Positions 1 through 11,200 of a stretch of 64,000 bases of DNA are shown here, piece after piece. The notes under the pieces were generated by a model. It searched no databases. It was not told where the DNA came from and worked only from the letters and a program-made list of their open reading frames with translations. The translations under genes were made by a program, and so were the position numbers. The first letter of the stretch is position 1; each line of letters opens with the position of its first letter. This DNA is from Piromyces finnis (taxonomy: Eukaryota; Neocallimastigomycota; Neocallimastigomycetes; Neocallimastigales; Neocallimastigaceae). The stretch spans positions 186,001-250,000 of the forward strand of contig MCFH01000042.1 of assembly GCA_002104945.1 (NCBI GenBank), given 5' to 3'.

Positions 1-242
1 ATAAAAATAATTAATAAGTTGTTTAATTTATAAAATAATATAGTTTAATAATTTAAAAATAAGTTTAATTTAGAATATAATATTAGTTCAATTTAATAAA
101 AATAAAATTTAATTAAAATATTTACGCTTAGATAAATAATATTAATTTATTAATTAAAAATTTAGTTAACTTAAATATGATAATAATGATAAATGGTTAA
201 GCTATTATAATAATAAAAACATTATATCATTATTCCTTATCA
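1..242 (-). repeat. 3' LTR of BC (partial, cut by window edge)
   Basis: On the minus strand the LTR begins TGATAAGG at 242 and runs off the left edge. It matches the BC 5' LTR at about 32 kb with no indels. AATGG at 192-196 is the uninterrupted version of the site where a solo LTR sits in the other copy. Confidence 0.85.
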
Positions 243-262
243 AGATGTCCCTCCTTTAAACT
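243..262 (-). other. Polypurine tract of BC
   Basis: The minus strand reads AAAGGAGGGACATCT directly before the 3' LTR start. A purine-rich run at this place primes plus-strand DNA synthesis in LTR elements. D has a similar tract ending in GGAGGCATCT before its own TGATA. Confidence 0.7.
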
Positions 263-279
263 TGACCTAATAGGTAAAG

Positions 280-3200
280 TTATTCTCTAACTAAATTTTT
301 AAAATAAACGTTCCTTTTTAACAATTCATTAGTATTAGGATCGGCTAAGGTTGCTGTATTGAATTGAATCTTTATAACTTTGAATGGTCCAATAAGATAT
401 GGTTGTAGTTTATTTCGTGAAAAATTTCTAACATATACAAAATCTCCTTGTTTTATTTTTCTTGCTTCATTCATAGAATTTCTTTCTTTTCTCCTAGTTT
501 CCCAATATTTGTTTGCATTTTTCACATTCAGGCTTCTCTTATCCATTTATAATGATTAATAATTTTTCTAATAATATTTCATCCTTAGATTTATTTGCTA
601 TGACTTCATTCTTGATTAGCAATTCTATGGGTTGATGATCTCTTCTTCCGTACAGAAGTTCAAAACTAGAATGCTTCGTTACTGAATTGGTGGTAGTTCT
701 AATGGCCCATAATGCAACTGGAAGAATCATATCCCAATCTTGGTTATTTTTGGCTAAAAGTCTCAAATATTTTCCAATTTCTTTGTTACGATTTTCCGTA
801 AGACCGTTTGTTTCAGGGTGATACGTAGAAGAAAATCTGACATACACATCATATAAGTCTAAAAAGATCTTTGTGTAATCTGAAGTAAACTGTACTCCAT
901 TATCTGTAGTAATTATTTCGGGTGCTCCATGTCTCGCGAAAACCTTCACTAAAAATTCAACCACGTCCTGTGAAGTTATTGATTGTATAGGCTCAGCCTC
1001 TACCCATTTAGTAAAATAATCCACTACCACTATTATATATTGGTTTTTCTTTTCGGTAATAGGTAAGGGTCCAATAATGTCTAATCCAAGGTGTGTAAAG
1101 GGTCCCTCTACTCTTGAAGCAAAACTTTCAGTTAGTTCCGGATTTTTCTGGCTTTTGTTCAATTTTCATGTGTGACATTTATTTACGAATCTCCTAACAT
1201 CCAATACCATATTCTTCCAATAGTAATCTTTTTTTATTCTTTGATATGTTTTTGAATATCCTTCGTGTCCAATGTTGTGTCCCTTAAAAATTATATTAAA
1301 TTTCTCATTCTCATCTCTTATAACTTTCCTCAAATCTTCCCCATCCTTGAAGTAAGTAATGCCTTCAATTTCCAAAAATTTCTCATTTATTAGGTCTCTT
1401 AATAGCTCTGTATTAATTTCTTTCTCATCAATGTCATTGGATCTCTGAGATGCATCATTAGTTATGCATACCTGTTTTTCTGGATCTTGATGTAGTCTAG
1501 ATAATGCATCCGCAATAACATTGTTTTTACCTTTATCGTATTCAATAATAATCCCTAGCATGCTAGCCATGAGGCACCATCTCATTTGTCTCATATTATG
1601 GGGCTTCTTGTTGTTAAATAAACCTAATAACGGTTTATGGTCTGTGTAAACTACTATAGGAATTTTATTTCCTGAAATATATGGTTTGAACTTTGATATA
1701 CAATAAAATAGTGCCGCTCCTTCCAGATCGGTTATTGAGTAATTGCGTTCAGCTTTACTCAAACTTCTACTAACATAATGAACAGGTAGTTCCTTCTCAC
1801 CATCCTCCTCTTTTTGAAGAAGAACCCCTCCAAGACCTTGATAAGAATCATCAGTTCTGATAATAAACGGTTTTGAAAAACAAGGGAATTTTAAAATCGG
1901 TGCGGTCATTAATTTGTTCTTAAGCAATGTAAAACTAGATTCCTGTTCCTGGGACCACACATATGGTGAATTTTTTTTAACAATCGGCACAATGGCTCCG
2001 AAATCGAAGCATAATTATCAATAAATTGACGATAATAACCTACAGCACCCAAAAATGATCGTAATTCAGAAACATTAGTTGGAGCCGACCAATTCATAAT
2101 CGCATCAATTTTGGATTTTAGCGGTTTTAAACCTTTAGATGTTAACCAATGACCCAACACTTTGACCTCTGACTTCATAAATTTGCATTTTTCTAAATTA
2201 ATTTTAAGTTTATTGTTCTTGAAAATTTTCATTACTTGTTCTAAATGCTTAAGGTGCTCCTCCTTTGACTTCGAAAATATTAAAATATCATCAATAAAAT
2301 TAAAAACACATTTACCAATCAGCGGAAATAATAATTTATTCATGCTCCTTTTAAATGTAGCGGGGGCATTGCACAATCCAAAAGGCATCACTTTAAAATT
2401 GAAATTACCATACAGAGTTGTGAAACTGGTAACATCAATACTATCCTTTTGCATAGGTATCTGATGATACCCGGAGTATAGATCTAAGGTTGAAAAGACA
2501 GAAGCATCATCAAGACCATCAAAAATTTCCTCAATAAGGGGTAAAGCATAGGCATCCTTCACTGTAGCTTGATTAACCTTCCTGTAATCTACGCACATCC
2601 TCCACTTACCATTATGTTTTGGTACTAATACCACAGGGGAAGACCAGGCGGACTTTGACGGTTCTATAAGATTTTTATTAATAAGCTTTGTGAGTTTTTC
2701 CTTTAGAATATCAGCTTTAATCTTGGATAAACGGTAACTTCTTTGTTTAATTGGATGTGTTCCTGGCTTGAGCTTAATTTCATGAGGCGGTAATAGCGAA
2801 GGTGTGAGTTCATCACTAGATGTTGCTATTGCTTCCATATGGTCGTCTAAAATTTTCAGAATTTCACTAGAATAATTAGGGTCTAGGTTACTACTAAATT
2901 TTTTATGGTGAATGTATTCCTTTGGTGGTAATCCTTCAATACTGGTTAAATCATCATGATCATCTATGGTAATAGTTTCATCTTCATTTTTAATCATGCA
3001 TGTAGTGAAGACACTGTTCCCCGCTCCTTCCTTGTTGGAAATGTCTCTTTCTAAAATACAAAGTAATTTTTCTTCTTTAATTCCTTTATTAAGAATAGCT
3101 AATTGTTCATACGTTCCGTCTTTTAATTCTCGAACTAGAGTCCTCTTGTGTGGAATGACAATTAGTTTATGATCTGCTAATGCTTTTAATCCAATTAAAA

Positions 3201-4083
3201 TGTCATAAAATGCATCTTGATGGTCAATTACTCTGAACGTAAGAGTTGTATTAAAGGTTCCAATACGAATAGGGAGCTTAACAATTAAATTTTCATTTGA
3301 ATTATAATCCATAGCAGCTTGTCGAATTCTACTTTTCGTATAACCAACTTTCTCATATGATTCTAAGTTGTCCAAGAAATCCTTTGACACTACATTTAAA
3401 TTACTACAAGTATCTAATAATAAGCGAGCCTCTGCCATCGGTTTACCTACTTCTGCTTGTATCATAGCAAGTTCATTTTCATTTATTTCTATGGAGTTGG
3501 ATTCATATTCATGGTCAATATTATTAACTAATGTTACTTCAGGTTCAATATTAGCCATGGTTCCCACAATATCATTCTTTTCTAATCTTAAAAGTTTAAT
3601 TAATTCCCTTCGAAGTTTAGGACTAATATCTAGAAGTTGTCCTAAGGTAATATGGCTTATAGTATTGTTGAGTTCCTCTTTGATATCATAATTCTCCTTC
3701 TGATTTACTAACTTGATGTGCTTATCCAAGCGTTGTTTTTCATTATAACCATTTATTCTGTGTGTTTCAATATTTTCTCTGTTTGTTTTTAAAGGTATAG
3801 AATTAGTAACGTTTTTATTTTTATTTATATTACCTTCCTTGGTTTCATTATTATTCCTCCGTTCTTCATTCCTTTATATAGTATCTTTAGTTTTCACAGT
3901 ATTAATATTTGGATTACTAATAATGGATGGGTGCAATTGATTTAACCGAGCTGTCTGAGAGTTATAATTTCTATTATTATTGCCGATGTCCTGTTCTTTT
4001 CTCATACGTATGGCTGGTGTATCAATACTTTTGTTGGTTCCTTCCAAATCTTTATATCGTAATTTTGATCTTGGATTTTCTAG
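280..4083 (-). pseudogene. Degenerate pol of BC (PR-RT-RNase H-IN)
   Basis: Ty3/Gypsy pol remnant, about 65% similar by eye to the pol of element A. In order: acidic linker with a QLHPSII motif near 3930, protease with DTC (about 3406-3414), RT with FIDD (about 2288), RNase H (TDDSYQG, TDHKP), integrase HHCC region and DD(35)E core, C-terminal GPF motif. Lesions seen: TAA at 3874-3876; lost base in an A-run near 1972-1979; TGA at 1166-1168 replacing the last Cys of the integrase zinc motif; at least two indels near 530-560. The open frames are 1909-3729, 1166-1990, 539-1162 and 280-546. The 5' part of pol continues at 30491-30605. Confidence 0.9.
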
Positions 4084-4088
4084 ACTAC

Positions 4089-5045
4089 TGTAAAATATTA
4101 ATCTTAAAACAGATTATATATTTAACAATAAAACAATTAAACACACGATAAAATAAAAATAGGAGTTTCTTTTTAAAAATTATCTTCTTTATTAATGGTT
4201 AGAAATAAAATAACAATTACATCGATTCAATTGATAAAATTTACATGTATTTATATTTTTTCATAATTATATTCTAATATAATATTATTCTATTTAAATA
4301 AACATATATTTAATATAAAATAAACAAAACTAATCTAATTAAATAATAAAATAATAAAACTAAACTAAAACTAATTCATTATACTTTTAATTCAATTTGA
4401 GTAAACTCAAAATTGAATAAAGCTCATGTATTATCTATAAATTAATTAAATATTATTAATACTATTCTTAATATATTTCCTATTGAAATATAAACAAATC
4501 TATTTTTGAAACTCAGTTAAAATTATTAAACTATTCTAAATTTAAATAAGAAAGCATAATCTATTCTAAAATTAAATAAAAAGTATTTAAAAAATATTTT
4601 AATTATTTAAAATATTTAGAATATTTAAATTTAATTAAAATTCTTTTATTCCTTAAATTTAAATATTTATCTTAATTTAAATTTAACGGAATTATTATAA
4701 AATGTAAAGAAATGTGTCTTTAACAATAAAACAAATTATAATATTTACTAAATAACTTAGTAATATTAACACTTTAAAATATTCTGTAAATTATTAATTT
4801 ATAAAAATATCATTAAAAACACATAGAATTTAACTTAATAAGTTAGTGTTTAATAATATAATTATTTATTAATAAAATCTCGATTCTTTAAAATATTTGG
4901 GAAAATTCACTCGTATTTATACTAAAAATTTTTTAAATTAATTTATAAAATTTTTTCAACTTAAAATTCTTAACCAATCAATAATCTTCATATAAAATAA
5001 AATTTAAAAATAAAATAAAATAAAATAAAATTATAATTTTTTTTA
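4089..5045. other. Non-coding left part of Z'
   Basis: About 1 kb of AT-rich DNA with no credible gene. It starts with the Z' terminus and shares short motifs (e.g. ACATGTATTTATATTTT near 4242) with AT-rich DNA near 42.1 kb. Confidence 0.5.
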
Positions 5046-5122
5046 AAATATTATCTATGAGGTCTCGAACTAGTGTCATTCAGACTCAAAGTCTTAGCTA
5101 CTAACCACTAAGACAATTTAGT
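5046..5122 (-). pseudogene. tRNA-like sequence with A-box and B-box (degraded, Gln-like)
   Basis: The minus strand has TTGTCTTAGTGGTTAGTAGC, resembling a D-arm/A-box, and AGTTCGAGACC, a good B-box. Between them is a possible anticodon loop CTTTGAG (anticodon TTG). The T-stem does not pair and the acceptor stem is poor, so this is at best a tRNA pseudogene or a Pol III-like relic. Its 5' side lies about 10 bp from the site hit by A, alpha and beta. Confidence 0.3.
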
Positions 5123-5136
5123 TATTTCTAGCATTC

Positions 5137-5847
5137 TGTTAAGGAACCAACAAATAATGTTATTCTTGTCATAATTAATGATTATGACCTAATCCATTCA
5201 TTATTGTTCCTAAATGTATGAAAACTTTACAATATTCTTATTTGTAAATTAATGTATACACTTAAATTATATTTAAAATTATTAATAATTATTTTTTATT
5301 GAACTTAAATTTTATTTTATTAAACTTAAAAATTAATTTAGTAATAATAATATATTGAAAATTATAGTTTATTGAACTTTTAGTTTAATTTATCAAGTTA
5401 ATGAATTTTTATTAATTAAAATTATGAATAATATTTCTGTAAAATAGTAAAATTCTTTAGTTAAATATATTTAAAGTAAACTTTTAATGTATGTTAATCA
5501 ATTTAATAATATGTATAAATATTTATTATAATAGTAATGTAATTTTATTATTCATTTAAAAGTAATTTAAATACTAAAATTAATGTAAATAATTAAAGAC
5601 TAATTCTTTTAATTAACACTACTTAATTTTTTACAAAAAGTATAAAAAGGTGTATATTATAAGAATTAGAGAATATACAGATATTTTTATTTTTATTCTT
5701 ATTTTATTTTATAATTTTATATTAATATCTTAATAAAACAATTTTATTAATAAAACAATTTTTCTTATTTCATTTTAATATTATTTTTGAGTATTAATAA
5801 ATTTATTAATATTTTATAAATAAAAGTAAATTCCTCGAACCGTAACA
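5137..5847 (+). repeat. 5' LTR of element A
   Basis: 711 bp, TGTTAAGG...CGTAACA, same length and apparent sequence as 12346-13056. It should carry the Pol II promoter and polyadenylation signals; TATA-like stretches are too common here to pick one. Confidence 0.92.
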
Positions 5848-5854
5848 TAAAAAT

Positions 5855-5871
5855 TGGTGGAGATATCGGGG
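5855..5871 (+). other. Primer-binding site of A, matching tRNA-Ala(UGC)
   Basis: TGGTGGAGATATCGGGG lies 7 nt after the 5' LTR. TGG pairs with the added CCA, and the other 14 nt are the exact complement of the last 14 nt of the tRNA-Ala gene at 51222-51293. Confidence 0.93.
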
Positions 5872-6323
5872 ATAATATTAATAAAAATTATTAATACATA
5901 GGATAAAGTAATATTAAAATATTACTAAAATATTATATAAATTTCTTAAAAATTTATTACCCTTCAAAGTTATAGGTAATATTTATATTACTGTTGAAGC
6001 TTTAAGGTATAATATTTTAGTAGAACTGAATTAGTACGCTTTAGAAGCAGTACTTTATTTAGGAATTAGTGGTTAGGTTTTTAGGTCTAGTTTATCTTTC
6101 ACAGTAGAATACTGGAAAGCGCTGAACCTTTCTATTTTGCTAGAGAAATAGAAGTGCCTCGCATAATTGCTACATGACACTGGTAATACGGTAAGCTGGG
6201 CAATTGTGAACTACTTAAGCATCCTAAATAAGTATTGGAAAATTGCTGGGAAATGCTGTTCTACTATACTTATTATTGTAATTCAAATTTTTAATAAATT
6301 AAATATTATTTTAGTATTTATAA

Positions 6324-6366
<43 letters not shown>

Positions 6367-7397
6367 TTTTTTCTAATTGAACGATTTTTAAAAATTATTT
6401 TTTTTAAAATATAAATAAATAATTCGAAAGTGACCCTTAGCGTGGCAAGTTAAACTGCTGTACGTAATACTTTGGTGTTCAATTATATCTGATAATTGGG
6501 GAAGATAATCAATTATTTTCTTTCCGCTAATTAAGTTAGTGATAATAAAGAAATTAATTACGTTACTTCCTTTTATTAAATTATATTTAATATTAACCAT
6601 CGGGTATATTTGTGGCTTATCATCAAAGAGCTACGAGGGATTTTCACTTAGAATTACACAACCTATAATACTTGATGGTTTAACATTATATAGGTTGGCC
6701 TATATTTTTATAAAAAGAAATAAGTTTTTAAATAATAATTAATTAAAAAAAAAAAAAAAAAAAATATAGATATATATATCTATTCTTTTTGTTGATTCTC
6801 TTCGAGTAATTTAATATTGCTAATTGAAATATTCTTTTCTTACTGCTTTAAGTTAAACAAGTTATATCAGCATAGACAAGCCTTATTAACTAATCAACAG
6901 AGGTATACTAGGGGTGGTAGAAAGATCCTGAAGCACGTGACGGAACTTAGATCGTGTGAATAGGGTGACGGCAACATTTACCATTGGACGAAAGACTCTT
7001 AGTTAATAGTCTATTATATATAATTTGGTCGGTAACTTGAATCAGTAATAACAATATTAAATTAAAATTCTTGCTAGTAAATTGAAAACAAATAATAATT
7101 AACTATAAGAAAAACAGAAAACAAAAGTAATAATTTCATCTTTTCTGACTGAACTAAGATAGTAAGGAGTGATACTAAAAATTTAAATAAATAATTGGTA
7201 GTACGTGCTGTGCTAGATTATTTGTATCTCATTCTGTCAAGTGGTCGATAAAGGAATTTCGAGCTTGGTTACAACTAATAAGTGGTCGATAAAGGAATTT
7301 CGAACTTATAATTTTTTTTAGACTATCAAAGGTATTTTTGAGTCTATACTGTGTCATCTTGTACTGCAATAAATTCGGTCAAGGAAAATACAAGAAA
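5872..7397 (+). other. Long leader of element A
   Basis: About 1.5 kb between PBS and gag, also present in A' and free of a long ORF. It has islands of mixed base composition among A- and T-runs (6331-6373; 6743-6764). Possible stem-loops include TTCTATTT/AAATAGAA near 6138-6161. A motif beginning AAGTGGTCGATAAAGGAATT occurs twice, near 7239 and 7280. Packaging or translation signals are possible but unproven. Confidence 0.6.
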
Positions 7398-8225
7398 ATG
7401 AGCAATTCTACTACAAGGATAGATTTCAAGGAGTTGAAGAAGGAACTCAAGGATATAGAAAAACTTTCCAAAGATAATTTGGACATAAGATCCTGGGCTT
7501 CTGAAATAAGTTTATGGATTGAACTTCAAGATATCACTAGTGCCAAGAAAATTTACATGGCATGTGTGCTTACTTCTAAGGGTGAACCAAGAAAGGTAAT
7601 CCAAGAGTTGGAAGATAAAGACAGTGATAGTGAAGATGAATATGAAAGTGAAAATGAAGAAGAGAATCAGAAAAATGAATCTAATGAAGAAGATTATCCC
7701 TCACTTGGGAAAATTATCAATGCCCTTGAAACATTTTATGGGTTAAAAGAAGATCAAAGTATGTTATTACGGGAACTAAGAAGACTACGTATAAGAAGAA
7801 ATGAATCAGTTAAAGATTTCAATAGAAGATATAGATCTTTATATTTAAAGTTGGATAAGAAAAAGAAGAAGCAGATTAGTGTGTTAGATTATGCAGATTC
7901 TTTACAAAATAATAAAGAAGCATGGAGAAAAGTATCTTTAAAAGATGATATCACCCTAGAAAAGGCCTTTAAGATAGCTGAGAAGGTAGATAGGTTATCT
8001 ACTAGAATAGATAATGATGGTAATCTACCAACGACTACTGCAATAACCAAAAGTTATAATCATTTTCAACCATACAAGAGAAAAGTTTCTTTTACTGAAG
8101 CCAAAAAGCCTAATAAAGATGATGAAATGAATGACCTAGTCAAGAAAATGAAGAATTTAACTATTAAAGCTTGTTTCTTCTGTAGTGAACCTGGTCATTA
8201 TCAACAAAATTGCCCAAAACTTTAA
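7398..8225 (+). CDS. gag: Gag of element A (ends at an early UAA)
   Basis: 275-residue Gag, the structural protein of the virus-like particle. Start MSNSTTRIDF at 7398 is chosen because A' has a stop just upstream of the same ATG. It contains an acidic stretch (about 75-100), a retrotransposon Gag core with the motif VKDFNRRYRSLY, and a CCHC zinc knuckle CFFCSEPGHYQQNC near the end. The frame stops at TAA 8223-8225, but the next codons (AIIEGNKKRYYDNHLNH, stop at 8277-8279) align with the end of the BC Gag, so the natural Gag end is probably 8279. The same stop is in A'. Confidence 0.88.
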   Translation: MSNSTTRIDFKELKKELKDIEKLSKDNLDIRSWASEISLWIELQDITSAKKIYMACVLTSKGEPRKVIQELEDKDSDSEDEYESENEEENQKNESNEEDYPSLGKIINALETFYGLKEDQSMLLRELRRLRIRRNESVKDFNRRYRSLYLKLDKKKKKQISVLDYADSLQNNKEAWRKVSLKDDITLEKAFKIAEKVDRLSTRIDNDGNLPTTTAITKSYNHFQPYKRKVSFTEAKKPNKDDEMNDLVKKMKNLTIKACFFCSEPGHYQQNCPKL

Positions 8226-8263
8226 GCCATTATTGAAGGAAACAAGAAGCGTTATTATGATAA

Positions 8264-11200
8264 TCATTTAAATCATTAAGTGGGAGAAGAAGCACTCCCA
8301 TCGTCAATAAAATAGCTTCAGCTCAGTATCAGTCAATGCCAAGTGAAGAAACAACAAGCCAGAGTGATTGGTCGAAAGAAGAATATGATGAAGAAATCGA
8401 AAGTGACTTTGAAGATACTGATATTAATGAACAGTTCTTTGTATGTGCTAATAAAAGGAAGTTGGATAAAATAAGCAAAGAACAAGATGATAATAAAGAA
8501 AAACGACTTCACAAAAACTTGAAAAATGATCCTAGACCTATTCTTACACCTGCTCTTAGGAAACGTAAAGCACAAGAATTAGAAAATATACCAATAGATG
8601 TTTCTCCTAAGCAACTGCATCCTTCTATTATTGCTCAACCGAATATCAGAGAACAAAAACTAAAAGAAAGAAAACTTCGGGATAAAGAGCGTGCTAGTAG
8701 TAGTGAACAAAAGGAAGAAGAAAAGAATGAATTGGCAAGTTCTAATGAAGATCCTATTATTATCGACTATGATGAAGAAGAAATGTTATCTGCAATTACA
8801 GATAAGAAAGGTGCTAAGGTGGTAGAGAAAGATAACACAAGTGAATCAACCAAATCTACTTCTAATTCAACTCTAAATAAATTAATGAAAGAGCAAAAGA
8901 AAGAAAAACTTGCAGAATCGAAGGTTAAGAAAACTGCTAGAAATATTCAAATGATAGCAGATACGGAAGAATATAATGTAGTTAAAGATCTTAACGAAAC
9001 AAAATGCAATATTACTTTTGGTCAATTACTTAACTCGGCTCCAAAGTTACGAACGCAAGTGTCACAAGGTCTTAAACTGGAAAAGAACAACACAAAAATT
9101 GTGGGAGCTCTGGAGAATTTTAATGCTACTTCGGTATTAGTAAATAATGTAGATCATTCGTATGTAAGCAAAAGTAAAGAAGTATCAGAAGAAGATATCG
9201 CTATGGTAGATGCAACGGTTGATGGGGTACCAGGTAAATTATTAGTTGATTCCTGTAGCAACTTAAGTATTATAACAAAAAAATATTTAGATAAACTTCC
9301 CCATCAATATGAATCTATTGGATTGAGTTGTGGAAGAATACGTTTAGCTACTAAAAATGATGACTATTCGGAAGGCATAATTATTAGAGTACCGGTCCAG
9401 ATAAATGATCTTACAATCACTGCTGATTTTAGAGTGGTGGATAAAGAAGACCCCTTTTATGATATGTTAATTAATTTGAAAACCCAAATGGATAACAACT
9501 TATTTATCCACCCACTTCGCTATAGTCTTTGCAGATTTAATTCAAATGGATTTATTGAAAATATTGCTCCAATTAATAACAAATATGATGATGAAGAAAA
9601 GATTATGTGTATGATACGTAGAGTCGGTGATGAAGATTTTAAAAGTGATTTGAAAAATATTGAAGGTTTACCACCTTCAGAATATATTCACAATAAAAAT
9701 TTTACTGAGACTCTTAATGAAAAGTATCGAGAACAAATTGTTCGGATATTGGAAGAGAATATTGAAATTATTGCTACTTCTTCTGAAGAACTAACACCTT
9801 CGAATTTAACTCCCCATAAGATTAATTTAAAGCCAGGAGCAAAGCCAATTAAACAAAGATCATATAGGTTAGCCAAGTTCAAATCTGATATACTTAAGGA
9901 AGAATTGTCTAAATTGATTAATAAAAAGCTAATTGAGCCATCGTACTCGGAATGGTCTTCTCCGGTGGTTTTGGTCCCGAAGCATAATGGGAAATGGAGA
10001 ATGTGCGTGGACTATCGAAGAGTTAATGATTTGTCTGAAAAGGATGCCTATTCAATTCCTTTTATAGATGAGATATTTGATAGTTTACATGGTGCAACTA
10101 TATTCACTACTATGGACTTATATTCCGGCTATCATCAAATCCTTATGGATGAAGAAAGCGTTGAATTGACAAGTTTTACAACTAAGTTTGGAAATTACCA
10201 ATTCAAGGTTATGCCTTTTGGTCTCACTGGAGCACCCGCTACATTTCAGAGGGAGATGAATCGGATTCTGTTTCCGTTAATTGGAAAGTGTGTTTATAAC
10301 TTCATTGATGATATTCTGATCTATTCAAAGAGTATTGAAGAACATATTGAACATATAAATCAAGTTTTAGCAATTTTCCGGGAAAACAAACTAAAAATCA
10401 ATATTGAAAAATGTCATTTTATGCAAACTGAAGTTGACGTGTTAGGCCATCGTTTAACTACAGAAGGTCTTAAACCATTAGATAACAAAATCCAAGCTAT
10501 AAAAAATTGGAAACCTCCTTCGAATATCCATGAATTAAGATCATTCCTAGGTTCAATTGGATATTATAGAGATTTTATTCCTAATTATGCTAAACTTACT
10601 GCTCCCTTGTGTAAGCTGCTTAGAAAAGGTGTTCCTTTCAAATGGTGTAATGAACAACAAGAGAGTTTTATTATATTGAAAGAAAAGTTAATTAATGCGC
10701 CTATTCTGAAATTCCCTGATTTTGAGAAAGAATTTATAATCCGAACAGATGCATCGTATGAAGGAATCGGAGGAGTATTATTACAAAAGGAAGGCACAGA
10801 TATTGAACATCCAATTCATTATATTAGCCGAAGTCTGACGAAAGCAGAAAAAAATTATGGAATTACTGACTTGGAAGGGACTGCCTTATTTTACTGCATT
10901 ACTAAATTAAAGCCTTATATAATGGGAAGTCCATTCAAGACTATCGTCTATACTGATCATAAACCATTAATTGGATTATTTAAAAATAAGGAGCCAAACA
11001 ATGCAAGACAAACAAGATGGTGTTTAACAGCTAGTATGCTAGGAGTTGATATTCGTTATGAACAAGGTAAAAAGAATGTTGTAGCAGATGCACTGTCTCG
11101 AATGAGAAATGACAAAGATAAGGAAGTGTTAGCTACTAAAATTAATAAAGGTATAGAAGAAACCATGCTATCTAAGGTAATTAAAGAATTTGTTGAAGAA

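Noticed and set aside
3927-4151. 74-codon plus-strand frame at the BC/Z' junction
   Set aside because: It crosses the insertion border and is antisense to the pol remnant.
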